Origin: Candidatus Sumerlaeia bacterium
Lineage (GTDB): Bacteria; Sumerlaeota; Sumerlaeia; JADFCW01
NCBI GenBank assembly: GCA_026415575.1
Contig: JAOAGV010000007.1
Span: 6,478-39,589 of the forward strand
Direction of reading: 5' to 3'
Length of the DNA stretch: 33,112 nt
Under the pieces are notes generated by a model. The model did not search any database and had not been told where the DNA came from. It saw only the letters and a program-made list of their open reading frames with translations. How positions within the stretch are numbered: position 1 is the stretch's first letter; each line of letters opens with the position of its first letter. A program made the translations under genes and the position numbers. Of the stretch, positions 1 through 7,827 are shown one piece after another.

Positions 1-1330
1 TAACGGCGGAATCGGCGAGGAAGGCGTCGAGAGTCAGGCCGCCGGTGCGCGAGCCCCAGAACTCGAACCAGAACGGCCCGGCATCGGCGCCGCCGTTGTT
101 TTCGAGGAACGCGCCGAATTCGATCGGTGCTCCGGGCGATGTCTGAAGCGGGGTTGTCGGCGACGAGTCGCGGACAGTGAAAGCGAGATTGGCCGGCGCG
201 CTGGCGTCCAGACAGGTTACGTGCCAGAGAACATCGCCGAACAGCTCGACGCCGTCCTGCACCATCTGCCAGTCGGTGATGTAGCAGAGCTGAACATTGG
301 GGGCGGCGAAGTCGGCGGAGAAGGTGTAAGATTCCCCCGGCAGCACAGTTACACCCGGTGCAATAAAAAGACGGTTGCCGGCGATAAACGGATCGCTGTC
401 GCCGACGGCCGCCAGCCGAAATGCATCGTCAGGATGCCACGGCAGAAGACCTGTGTTGCGAAACGTCATGCTGACCGGCCGGACGGTTCCGGGAAACATA
501 CGCGTGGGAAGGGTGTGGGATTCGGCGGAAGCGTTGCGCGCGCCGGGCGACGGAAGACCGCGACCGCCGATTCGGCAATTCGTCAAGAGAGGCGACTCGA
601 TCGGGTCGTTGAGAGCGACCTCGCGGCAGCCCTTGGCCAGATAAATGGTCTTGCTGACGCGGCTGTCCACATCGAGGTCGTCAATAACAAGGTGGTCGTT
701 CTCGCGCACGACCAGACAGCGGCGGAATACGCCGGCAGGCGTCCGGACGACGGTTTCGACGTCCTCGCCGAGATATTGAAACGAGAGAGTGATGGTGCCG
801 TCGAAACCATCCCATTCAAAGTCGGCCGAGCCGGTGAATGTCCGCGGCGTTTTCATATTGGCTGTGCCGCAGACAATCGGCTGGTTGAAAAAGATGTCCG
901 TTTCATCGCCGTCTTCATCGAGCGCGACAAAGCCGTGCTGGCGAAGCGTGCCGGCGGCGTCGAGCGAAATCCACTGGCCGGAAATGGGCCAGCCGGGCGT
1001 TTCGATGCGGCGGCGATAGGCCAGATAGCCGTGAATGGGAACGGGGCCTTGAAGGGTGTAAAACGTTCCGTCGTCGTAGACTTGAAAATCGCTGTCAAAC
1101 ATCGGCTGATAGTCTGCAATCGAAACGGTGGCGGAGACATAGGTTGCAGCGCGCTCAACGGGAACAGTGTCGGGTTGCCCGGAGAAGGATCGTAGGTTCA
1201 AAGTGCCGAACATCGCGGCGGGGAGAGCATCCGGGCGGTTTTGCGCCGCTGCAGCCGGCACGGCTGATCCAACCAACAGCAGAATGGCAGAGGTCCATAA
1301 GATGAACAGGGGTCGCTGCGTGGAAGACAT
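1..1330 (-). CDS. Secreted protein with NBR1-like Ig and CARDB-like domains (partial, 3' end off window)
   Basis: The reading frame is open from an ATG at 1330 down to base 1 (443 codons) and leaves the window without a stop. The start is preceded by AAAGGA with an 8-base gap. Residues 1-29 form a Sec signal peptide: a hydrophobic core followed by an AAAA cleavage region. Residues about 60-260 match no family I recognise. Residues about 280-374 (MTFRNTG...PW, a later PGESYTF, then DWQM...LFGD..W) resemble the NBR1-type Ig domain. Residues 381-443 begin a CARDB-like beta sandwich (SPGAPIEFGAFLENNG, then FWFEFW). This region resembles the C-terminal repeats of the protein at 23105-26350. The protein is probably exported and may bind surface polymers; no catalytic motif is visible. 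It lies 99 bases downstream of the radical SAM gene and may share its transcript. The signal peptide and open frame are clear; the domain names come from pattern recognition. Confidence 0.75.
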   Translation of the reverse strand, partial: MSSTQRPLFILWTSAILLLVGSAVPAAAAQNRPDALPAAMFGTLNLRSFSGQPDTVPVERAATYVSATVSIADYQPMFDSDFQVYDDGTFYTLQGPVPIHGYLAYRRRIETPGWPISGQWISLDAAGTLRQHGFVALDEDGDETDIFFNQPIVCGTANMKTPRTFTGSADFEWDGFDGTITLSFQYLGEDVETVVRTPAGVFRRCLVVRENDHLVIDDLDVDSRVSKTIYLAKGCREVALNDPIESPLLTNCRIGGRGLPSPGARNASAESHTLPTRMFPGTVRPVSMTFRNTGLLPWHPDDAFRLAAVGDSDPFIAGNRLFIAPGVTVLPGESYTFSADFAAPNVQLCYITDWQMVQDGVELFGDVLWHVTCLDASAPANLAFTVRDSSPTTPLQTSPGAPIEFGAFLENNGGADAGPFWFEFWGSRTGGLTLDAFLADSAV

Positions 1331-1429
1331 GGTTTTATCCTTTTGCGCCTTCGGAGTTGTCGGGTTGCATTTCTGCCGCAGAGAGAGTTGCGTTTTCAAC
1401 TGACAAAAAACCTTCCTGACATGGCGTCG

Positions 1430-2446
1430 CTATTCCCACACGCCGTCAATCGGAGTGTGGCAGTGTTTGCACGCGCCGTTTTCAATCGCATATCGCCCAA
1501 GAGAGAAGCCGATGCGCTCGATCAGACATTTGCCGCACGAGGGGCAGTACGTGTGTTCGTTGGGGTCGCCGGGAACATTGCCGGAATAGACATATTTTAA
1601 TCCGGCGGCGCGGCCGATGGCAACGGCGCGTTCGAGCGTGCGAACGGGCGTCGGGCCGAGACCGTCTATTTTGTAGTCGGGATGAAACCGGCTGACGTGC
1701 CACGGGACTTCCGTGCCCAGCGAAGCGACAAATTCAGCGATCTGATTCAGTTCCTTGTCGCTGTCATTCATTGCCGGCACGACCAGCGTGGTCACTTCGA
1801 GCCAGATGTTGCGCGGGCGGAACAAGCGAAGTGTTTCGAGCACGCCGTCCAACTTGGCACCCATCATTTTCTGATACGTGTCGGGGTTGAAAGCCTTGAG
1901 GTCCACATTGATGGCGTCGAGATAAGGGGCAATCGTATCGAGAGCTTCGGGCGTCATGTAGCCGTTGGAGACCCACACGTTGCGGATGCCGGCCTCGTGC
2001 GCGAGGCGGCCAATGTCGTAGGCGTATTCAAAGAAAATCGTGGGTTCGGTGTAGGTGTAGGAGATTGTGGCGCAGCGGCGGGCGCGCGCTTCGGCCACGA
2101 TGCGTTCAGGGGCCACGTCGGCCCCCTCGATGGTTTGCTCGTCGCGGGGCATTTGCGAAATGCTGTAGTTCTGGCAGAACAGGCAGCGGAAATTGCAGCC
2201 CGCCGTGGCGATGCTGTAAGAGACCGAGCCGGGCAGGAAATGGAAAAGCGGTTTCTTTTCGATGGGGTCAACGTGTTGGGCAATTAACCGGCGATAAACC
2301 AAAGAGACCAGCGTGCCATTTTGATTTTCGCGCACCTGGCAAATGCCGAGGTTGCCGGGCCGGATGGTGCACCGATGGTGGCAAAGGCGGCATTCGACCA
2401 CGCCGTCGGGTTTTTGCGAATAGAGCATCGCTTCTCGTGCGGACAT
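1430..2446 (-). CDS. amrS: AmmeMemoRadiSam-type radical SAM enzyme (AmrS family)
   Basis: This 338-residue protein matches the radical SAM member of the AmmeMemoRadiSam group, related to pyruvate formate-lyase activating enzymes. The N-terminus has a Cys cluster (C19, C22, C26, C36). The S-adenosylmethionine [4Fe-4S] motif CNFRCLFC supplies C84, C88 and C91. YTYTEPT lies at 130-136 and the INVDLKAF strand near 179-186. The C-terminus has a second, rubredoxin-like Cys set (C301, C304, C307, C326, C329). The substrate of the family is not firmly established; linked AMMECR1 and Memo proteins are normal partners but neither is visible here. The ATG at 2446 has GAGGA 8-9 bases upstream. It follows the lptD-like gene by 32 bases, so co-transcription with the Lpt genes is likely, though a functional link is not implied. 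Family assignment is strong; the gene symbol follows current naming. Confidence 0.9.
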   Translation of the reverse strand: MSAREAMLYSQKPDGVVECRLCHHRCTIRPGNLGICQVRENQNGTLVSLVYRRLIAQHVDPIEKKPLFHFLPGSVSYSIATAGCNFRCLFCQNYSISQMPRDEQTIEGADVAPERIVAEARARRCATISYTYTEPTIFFEYAYDIGRLAHEAGIRNVWVSNGYMTPEALDTIAPYLDAINVDLKAFNPDTYQKMMGAKLDGVLETLRLFRPRNIWLEVTTLVVPAMNDSDKELNQIAEFVASLGTEVPWHVSRFHPDYKIDGLGPTPVRTLERAVAIGRAAGLKYVYSGNVPGDPNEHTYCPSCGKCLIERIGFSLGRYAIENGACKHCHTPIDGVWE

Positions 2447-2478
2447 GGGCGGGTTCCTCGCCGGGGGCGGACGGGCCG

Positions 2479-5316
2479 TTACAAGGCGGACACAGGCCGT
2501 GCCGTCGGTTGCGGACGGCTTTCACGCTCGGTGACAAAGAGCGGGTCTTCGGCGAGTTCGATCAGGCGCTGTTCGTTCATCAGAACCCGTGCGCGCGGGG
2601 CTTTGACGGTGTCCATCGGCCCGGGCAGTTTGAACGTCAGACTGAAGTTAAATTGCAATTGCGTGGGTACCTCTTTGTAAGGCGTCCGGCGGTAGCGGAT
2701 TTGAAATTGCGCGAGGGCATTGTGCAAATCGCGCGTCAGAAGGAGCCGGACGTCGCGCAACCCGCCGTATCGGCTGTGATATTCCGTGCCGAGTTCGGCG
2801 GTCCATTTTTCGCTAATCTTGCGGCCGACCCATACGTCGAGAATCCGCTCGCTCTCATTTTCCGAGAAGAAATAGAACAGGTCGCGGTTGAGCCGGCGCG
2901 ACGAGAGGCTTTCGACAGTGTCGCCCGCCGGGTCGTTGGTCAGCGGTTCGAGCAGCAGAAGGTCGCCCTCGATCCACCAGCGGCGGCCGATGGGGGCATA
3001 GGCGGCCGACAATCGCGTGATCAGGCTGTCGCGCTGATACTCAAAGGGGTCGCCCGGATCGCGCATTTGTCGTTGCTCATACATAATCGCACCGGACAGG
3101 CGGAACGTGCGCGGCTGGTTGCGGTAGGAACTGACAATGCCGGCGTAATGAATCTGCTCGCCGGAATAGATGTCGGACTTGGACTGAAGGTTGCGTCCGG
3201 CCAGCGCCCGCACCATAATGTCGGGATACGCGAGGCGGTAGGTCAGGTCGCCGGTGATCCAGTGTTTGCGCACGCGGTAGTTGTAGAGGTCGTCGCGGGC
3301 GGTTCGATTGCCGATGGACTCGTAGAACTCGGCAAGGGAGTTTTTCGTTCCCTCGCGGAGGATGTAGTTGATGTTGCCGGTCAGCGAATCGGTGAAGCGT
3401 CCCTGAAAGCGAAGTTGCGCGTCGGCGTAAAAATAAGCCGGAGAGACATCGCTGAGCGAGACCTCGCGGTTGCTGCCGGCAATACGGAAGGTGTTGTCAT
3501 CCACATAGATGATGTCGCGGCGCATAAAGTCGTTGAGATCGCCGAACATCAAGTTGCCGTCGGTCGTCCCGGTCTGGCGGAGAAAATCCTGCGGCCGCCA
3601 GTGGTAGGAATCATCCCAGCGGTTGAGAATGCCCAGCCCTGCGCCCACTTGGGCCAGGAGGGTATAGCGTTCGGAAAATTTGAAGAGGTAGCTGATCTGT
3701 TGATAGATGTCGAGTCCGAGAACAAACGAGTCGTCGCGGGTCGAGCGGAAGTTGAGACCCTTGTCGAGGTTGTTGAAGAAGTTAATGTCGAGCGCATAGA
3801 ACAACGGCGAGTTGGTGCTGAGCCGCAGGTGGTTGGTCGCAAACGTCAGCTGGGGCAGTCGAAGCGACGCCAAGCCATAGCGGGACGAGGGGAGGCCGTC
3901 GCGACGGCTGGCGCGGCGCGAAATCCTTTCGTTGGGGGAAATGTCATAGTCGGCGTCGTCGTCCAGCGGTTCGGCCGTATTGGTGATCCGGTCGCGCGAG
4001 ATTCGCTGTTTCACATCAAAGAGGATTCGCGCAATATAGTCGTCCTTCCAGTAGGTGAGGGCGGCGCGGGCGCGACGCTCGGGCAACCGTCCGCGCTCTT
4101 CCTGCTCGAAGGGGTCTATAAGATCCCAGTAAAATTCGGGATCGCTCATGAGGTCCGCATTGAGGTGAAGTTTAAGGTCGTCGCGCAGGTCGGAGCGGTG
4201 GCGGGCGAACAGCTGCCAGCGGGAATTGCTGCCGCCGTCCTCGGTGGTGCGGCGATAATTGTCGAAGGGCATAAAGTAGAGCGAGGTATTACCTTGGTGT
4301 TTTTCAAAATCGAAGCTGTATCGGTAGTCTAGTCCCGTCCCAACGCCGCGGCTGCCGAACAGGTCCAGTTTGGCGGTGGCGTGGCCCAAGCTGCGGGTCT
4401 CCAGCCGGTCGGGGTTCTCAAATGAGGGTTCGTATTGATAGTGCCAGAAATTATATTGCACGCGGACATAGGGGCCGAGGCGGCTTCCGGCGCCGAACGT
4501 GACATGCCAGGGGAACTTTTCGCGCAACGACTTGGTATAAACAGGCAGGAAAAAGACAGGAATTTTGCGCACGCGCAGCACGGCGTTGCGCATGAAAATT
4601 CGTTCGCCGACTATGAGCACCGCATCCGGCGTCTGAACCGAATATTGGGGATCGGGGAAATCGTCGGTGGTGAATTGGGCGTCGCGCAGGACGATTTCAT
4701 CGCGTCCGACCATTTCCAGCGGCGGCAGACCGCTCTTGGGCGTGGCGCATTTGAAATACACCACGTCGTGCTGGCCGCGGACCTCGTTGGCGATACCCTG
4801 AAAATACTTGTAGTTGAAGACCATGGATTTGGCGTGGATTTCAGAACTCTTGTATTGCAAATCCACATCCTGCCACGCCGTCAGGATCACATTGCCTTCG
4901 GCTTGGATTTCCTGCAACGGAACCTGAACGAGGACGCGGTCGGCTTCCAGCAAATAGCGGTCGAAGCGAATGCGCGTGCGGGCATTGGAATAGATGATGT
5001 TCCGCTCCTCGTCATAGTCGAGATAGCGGTCGGACTGGACTTGAATGCGTCCTCGCTCGGCGTAATCGCGCTGCAGGGCCGCGCGAACATCGGCGCTAAG
5101 ACCTGCAAGGACCTCGGGGGAGATAAATTCCGGGAGGCTGCTCCATGCCGCCGGACGGCGCAAGCGATCATACTCCGTTTCGTCCATTCCGGCAGGGACC
5201 GAATCGGGCGCTGCGGCGCCAAAGGCGGCAAGCGCGGTTACAAACCACAGAACCGCTGCGGCCAGACCGGATAAGCCCGCCGTTGCCTGTTTGTGCCGTA
5301 TGTGTGCTCGAATCAT
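2479..5316 (-). CDS. lptD: LptD-like outer-membrane LPS assembly protein
   Basis: This 945-residue protein has a Sec signal peptide (about residues 1-35), then an OstA/LptA-like beta-jellyroll segment at about 90-240 (IQVQSDRYLDYDEE... QAEGNVILT). The remainder (about 300-945) consists of alternating aromatic-rich beta strands typical of the LptD barrel, ending in a strand with QLQFNFSLTFKL. LptD with LptE inserts lipopolysaccharide into the outer leaflet of the outer membrane. It lies 12 bases after an LptF/LptG-type permease, which supports the assignment. The only Cys I find is in YFKCATP, so the two disulfides that mature E. coli LptD cannot form. The Shine-Dalgarno sequence is weak (AGGG about 10 bases upstream), suggesting translational coupling to the upstream gene. 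No LptE candidate is adjacent. Length is somewhat above E. coli LptD. Confidence 0.88.
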   Translation of the reverse strand: MIRAHIRHKQATAGLSGLAAAVLWFVTALAAFGAAAPDSVPAGMDETEYDRLRRPAAWSSLPEFISPEVLAGLSADVRAALQRDYAERGRIQVQSDRYLDYDEERNIIYSNARTRIRFDRYLLEADRVLVQVPLQEIQAEGNVILTAWQDVDLQYKSSEIHAKSMVFNYKYFQGIANEVRGQHDVVYFKCATPKSGLPPLEMVGRDEIVLRDAQFTTDDFPDPQYSVQTPDAVLIVGERIFMRNAVLRVRKIPVFFLPVYTKSLREKFPWHVTFGAGSRLGPYVRVQYNFWHYQYEPSFENPDRLETRSLGHATAKLDLFGSRGVGTGLDYRYSFDFEKHQGNTSLYFMPFDNYRRTTEDGGSNSRWQLFARHRSDLRDDLKLHLNADLMSDPEFYWDLIDPFEQEERGRLPERRARAALTYWKDDYIARILFDVKQRISRDRITNTAEPLDDDADYDISPNERISRRASRRDGLPSSRYGLASLRLPQLTFATNHLRLSTNSPLFYALDINFFNNLDKGLNFRSTRDDSFVLGLDIYQQISYLFKFSERYTLLAQVGAGLGILNRWDDSYHWRPQDFLRQTGTTDGNLMFGDLNDFMRRDIIYVDDNTFRIAGSNREVSLSDVSPAYFYADAQLRFQGRFTDSLTGNINYILREGTKNSLAEFYESIGNRTARDDLYNYRVRKHWITGDLTYRLAYPDIMVRALAGRNLQSKSDIYSGEQIHYAGIVSSYRNQPRTFRLSGAIMYEQRQMRDPGDPFEYQRDSLITRLSAAYAPIGRRWWIEGDLLLLEPLTNDPAGDTVESLSSRRLNRDLFYFFSENESERILDVWVGRKISEKWTAELGTEYHSRYGGLRDVRLLLTRDLHNALAQFQIRYRRTPYKEVPTQLQFNFSLTFKLPGPMDTVKAPRARVLMNEQRLIELAEDPLFVTERESRPQPTARPVSAL

Positions 5317-5328
5317 ACGGATAACGCC

Positions 5329-6471
5329 CTACTGCCGCAACGTGCGATAAAAGAGCACCGCCCCTGTGACGCCGACCAGAAGATTGGGCAAAAAAATGAT
5401 AAAAACACCAACACCCGCTTCGTTCTGACACAACGAAACGCCCCACTTCAACATCACATAATAGAAAAAAATCAAGCCAAAAGCGATGGAAAAAGCAACG
5501 GCCTTTCCCGTCGGCCGGACCCGAATGGCCAAAGGTACGCCCAAAAGGGCAAAGGCCACGCAGGCAAGAGGGATCGAGCGGCGCTGATGCATTTCGGCGG
5601 CCAGCGCATAGCGGTTTTCGCGACGGAGATTCGGGTCGTCAAGCGACCGGCGGATTTCCGTCGTGGTCATTTCGCGCGGCTTTCGCGCCTGCCGGTCGCG
5701 GCTGAGGTCCTCGCGCGACGTCAGGGCGATCTTGTAATACAGTTCGCCGAACCGCGCCGTGTAGTAACGGACTTCGCTGATCGAAGTCGAGGTGTCAAAA
5801 TGGTGAAGGGTTCCGCTGGTCAACACGACATCCATGGATTGGGCAAAGACATTCGGCTCGATGCGGCCCTCCCGCGCCGTGGCCACAATTTCCGCTTTTC
5901 CCTGTCGGGTGGCGGCATCGCCCACGAGCACTTTGACCGTTACCCCTTCCATGCGCTGGGTCAACGGATTGCGTCGGCGGAAATAGAGGGCGACGTCCAT
6001 ATCGCTTTCGGGCTTGAAGACCCGGCCCGCCTCGATATTGCCGGCCACGATGTATTTAATTTTGTCGAGAAGATACAGATTCGTTCGGACAAGACGGGGC
6101 ACATAGGCGGCATTGGCATAGTACAGGCTTGCGGCGGCCAGTGCGGCAACAACCAGAACCGGCGCAAACACGCCGAACAAATGCACACCGCTGGTGCGCA
6201 TGGCCATAATTTCGTTGTCGGCAGCCAAACGCCCCACACCCAGCAAGACCCCCACGAGAAAGGCCATCGGGGCGGTGACGATCAACAGCGGCGGCAGCAG
6301 CGTCCACAGGAATTGCAGGAACAGAAATACCGGCACGCCCCGATTGACCAGAAGGTCCATGAGGCGAAAGAGGTTCGTAACAAGCAGGACAAAGGTGAAC
6401 ACGGCCAGACCCATCAAAGCGGGACTGGCTAGTTCGAGCAATACGTATCGTTGGAGGATTCGCGCTCTCAC
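5329..6471 (-). CDS. lptG: LptF/LptG-family LPS export permease
   Basis: This 380-residue membrane protein has the YjgP/YjgQ layout: three N-terminal transmembrane helices (about 12-35, 52-80, 95-120), a large periplasmic beta-jellyroll (about 135-270), and three C-terminal helices (about 285-375). RYVLLELASP at the start and the ADNEIMAMRTSGV stretch after the second helix are typical of the family. LptF and LptG pair in the inner membrane with the LptB ATPase to extract lipopolysaccharide and pass it to LptC/LptA. Only one permease is present here, so its partner must be elsewhere or the protein may act as a homodimer. LptF versus LptG cannot be settled by eye; adjacency to lptD does not decide it. 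The start at 6471 is GTG with a weak ribosome site, just downstream of a strong stem-loop at 6503-6540. Confidence 0.88.
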   Translation of the reverse strand: MRARILQRYVLLELASPALMGLAVFTFVLLVTNLFRLMDLLVNRGVPVFLFLQFLWTLLPPLLIVTAPMAFLVGVLLGVGRLAADNEIMAMRTSGVHLFGVFAPVLVVAALAAASLYYANAAYVPRLVRTNLYLLDKIKYIVAGNIEAGRVFKPESDMDVALYFRRRNPLTQRMEGVTVKVLVGDAATRQGKAEIVATAREGRIEPNVFAQSMDVVLTSGTLHHFDTSTSISEVRYYTARFGELYYKIALTSREDLSRDRQARKPREMTTTEIRRSLDDPNLRRENRYALAAEMHQRRSIPLACVAFALLGVPLAIRVRPTGKAVAFSIAFGLIFFYYVMLKWGVSLCQNEAGVGVFIIFLPNLLVGVTGAVLFYRTLRQ

Positions 6472-6502
6472 GGTTTCCGCTTTTTGTGCAACGCCTGAAG
6501 CC

Positions 6503-6540
6503 TTTCCCGGCAGTGGAGCATCGGTTTTTCAGCCGGGAAA
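6503..6540 (-). other. Stem-loop in the lptG leader
   Basis: TTTCCCGGC (6503-6511) and GCCGGGAAA (6532-6540) are perfect 9-base inverted arms around a 20-base loop. The structure ends 31 bases upstream of the lptG GTG start. No T-run follows on either strand, so an intrinsic terminator is unlikely. It could be an mRNA leader structure or an operator; the sequence alone does not decide. Confidence 0.5.
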
Positions 6541-6710
6541 AGGGTGTGTAGCCAACCTCGGGCGGAAATGCAATGCAGAAGTGAATCGTCTTGCCGTCGG
6601 ACGCACCCTGAGGTTTTTCTCCCGCCGCACCGTCATTATGGAATTCGGCGCCGTGGAAGGTTGGCCACCACCACGACCGCAAACAGTTTCCCTGATAAAA
6701 TCCCAATTTG

Positions 6711-6728
6711 GACGCCGAGGAAGGCGCC
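6711..6728. repeat. Hexaloop hairpin repeat (GAGGAA loop)
   Basis: GACGCC-GAGGAA-GGCGCC forms a short stem with one mismatch around a six-base loop. The flank TTTGG at 6707-6711 and the stem sequence match the copy at 32993-33014 almost exactly. A degenerate sibling, GGCGCC-GTGGAA-GG, starts at 6647. Both belong to the dispersed family described for the right end of the window. Confidence 0.6.
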
Positions 6729-6751
6729 CATCTTTGGGACGGCCCCTCCCT

Positions 6752-6839
6752 CGTCGGCTCTCCGAGCGCCACCGGCTCCGCGGGCAGAGGGGTTGTTGTC
6801 AGGCACCGACGGAAGCCGTCGGCGCTCGAAAAGCCGACG
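6752..6839. repeat. 19-base imperfect inverted repeat
   Basis: The arms at 6752-6770 and 6821-6839 are reverse complements at 17 of 19 positions (GGCGCTCGAAAAGCCGACG in the right arm). The 50-base loop contains its own smaller hairpin, CCGACGG-AAG-CCGTCGG, near 6808-6824. There is no T-tract and no transposase, so this is best read as an intergenic repeat element. Confidence 0.55.
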
Positions 6840-6931
6840 CGGGGCATCGAGGGCAGGCCCCCGCTGATAGGCAACATCCCCTGACAGTAAGCGGGCTAGA
6901 TGATTTCTGGATGATTTTTTGGACAAAAGCG

Positions 6932-6986
6932 TTTGGCGCGTCATTGCGGGACCCCCAAAAGTGGCCCTTCACAATGACGCGCCAAA
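6932..6986 (-). terminator. Probable intrinsic terminator of the acyl-CoA dehydrogenase/etfB operon
   Basis: TTTGGCGCGTCATTG (6932-6946) and CAATGACGCGCCAAA (6972-6986) are perfect 15-base inverted arms. The 25-base loop can pair further (GGGACC with GGCCC). The structure begins 25 bases after the etfB stop. On the minus strand the distal arm is followed by CGCTTTTGTCC, a modest T-run. The position fits termination, but the T-tract is short, so it may be a stabilising 3' stem or a small mobile repeat. Confidence 0.55.
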
Positions 6987-7011
6987 TCCGTACGGGGAAA
7001 AAGATCAGAGA

Positions 7012-7800
7012 CTAGATCACGAGTCGTTCTTTCAGCTTGGCGTAAAGCTGGTCAGCCACTTCCGAAACAGAGCCGTGAAGTATCTCGCCGCCGGAGCGCG
7101 GTTTGGGCGTAAAAATTTTCCAGACCGCGGTCGGCGAGCCCGCCAGACCGATTCGTTCGGGCGGTGCTCCGATGTCCTCGGCCTTCCATGTGGTTAGTTT
7201 GGCGGACTTGGCTTTCATTTTTGTCCGCAGCGAGGGCATGCGCGGCTCATTGATTTCTTTCACCACGGTCATGACGCAGGGCAACGGCGCCTCATACACA
7301 TCGTAGCCATAGTCGTTCATAGCTTCAACGCGGATGCGTTTGCCCACCTCGACCTCCTCGATTTTTTTCACGTAGGTAATCAAAGGCAGATCGAGAAACT
7401 CGGCAATTCCCGGGCCAACCTGCCCGGTGTCGCCGTCCATGGCCTGCTTGCCGCAGAGGATGATGTCCACGCTGCCGATTTTGCGAATGGCCGCCGCCAG
7501 AGCGTAGGAGGTTGCCAGCGTGTCGCTGCCGGCAAACGCACGGTCGCTCAGGAGGACCATTTCATCGGCACCGGCTTCAATGGCTTGGCGGAGTGCAGTT
7601 TCCGCCTGCGGCGGTCCCATCGTGAGAACGATGACCGTTCCGCCGTATTTCTCGCGCAGCCGGACGCCTTCCTCGATCGCGTAGGTGTCGAAGGGATTGA
7701 TGATGCTGGGCACGCCCTCGCGAATGAGGGTGTTGGTCTGGGGATTGATTTTGACGTCGGTGACGTCGGGCACTTGTTTAATGCAGACAACGATTCTCAT
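7012..7800 (-). CDS. etfB: Electron transfer flavoprotein beta subunit
   Basis: This 262-residue protein is EtfB at its usual length. Recognisable landmarks are the N-terminal VVCIKQVPD, the nucleotide-binding AGSDTLATSYALA and CGKQAMDGDTGQVGP stretches, and the family signature VKEINEPRMPSLRTKMKAK near two thirds of the length. EtfB pairs with EtfA to carry electrons from acyl-CoA dehydrogenases to the respiratory chain, or, in bifurcating complexes, takes them from NADH. The wording GVPSIINPFDTYAIEE resembles the clostridial-type EtfB that pairs with Bcd dehydrogenases. The gene follows the acyl-CoA dehydrogenase by 27 bases with AAAGG upstream of its ATG. The expected etfA does not follow: a terminator-like hairpin and then lptG come next. 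Confidence 0.95.
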   Translation of the reverse strand: MRIVVCIKQVPDVTDVKINPQTNTLIREGVPSIINPFDTYAIEEGVRLREKYGGTVIVLTMGPPQAETALRQAIEAGADEMVLLSDRAFAGSDTLATSYALAAAIRKIGSVDIILCGKQAMDGDTGQVGPGIAEFLDLPLITYVKKIEEVEVGKRIRVEAMNDYGYDVYEAPLPCVMTVVKEINEPRMPSLRTKMKAKSAKLTTWKAEDIGAPPERIGLAGSPTAVWKIFTPKPRSGGEILHGSVSEVADQLYAKLKERLVI

Positions 7801-7827
7801 TGAGAGACCTTTCCGGAGTGCATTGCC

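Larger units (their letters stand above)
6472..7011. other. 540-base intergenic region with several hairpins and repeats
   Basis: No convincing gene lies between lptG and etfB; the short frames here have repeat-like composition. From left to right it holds the lptG leader stem-loop (6503-6540), a degenerate GTGGAA-loop hairpin (6647-6665), a clearer hexaloop hairpin (6711-6728), a 19-base imperfect inverted repeat (6752-6770 with 6821-6839), and the likely etfB terminator (6932-6986). The lptG promoter should lie in its left part, but I see no good -35/-10 pair. Confidence 0.6.

Noticed and set aside
2065-4332. 755-codon plus-strand open frame opposite lptD
   Set aside because: It is the antisense shadow of a gene with clear LptD features; the translation has no recognisable family pattern and arises from GC-rich codon structure.
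6544-6867. 107-codon plus-strand frame in the lptG-etfB gap
   Set aside because: It runs through several inverted repeats and gives a Ser/Arg/Pro-rich product typical of repeat DNA.
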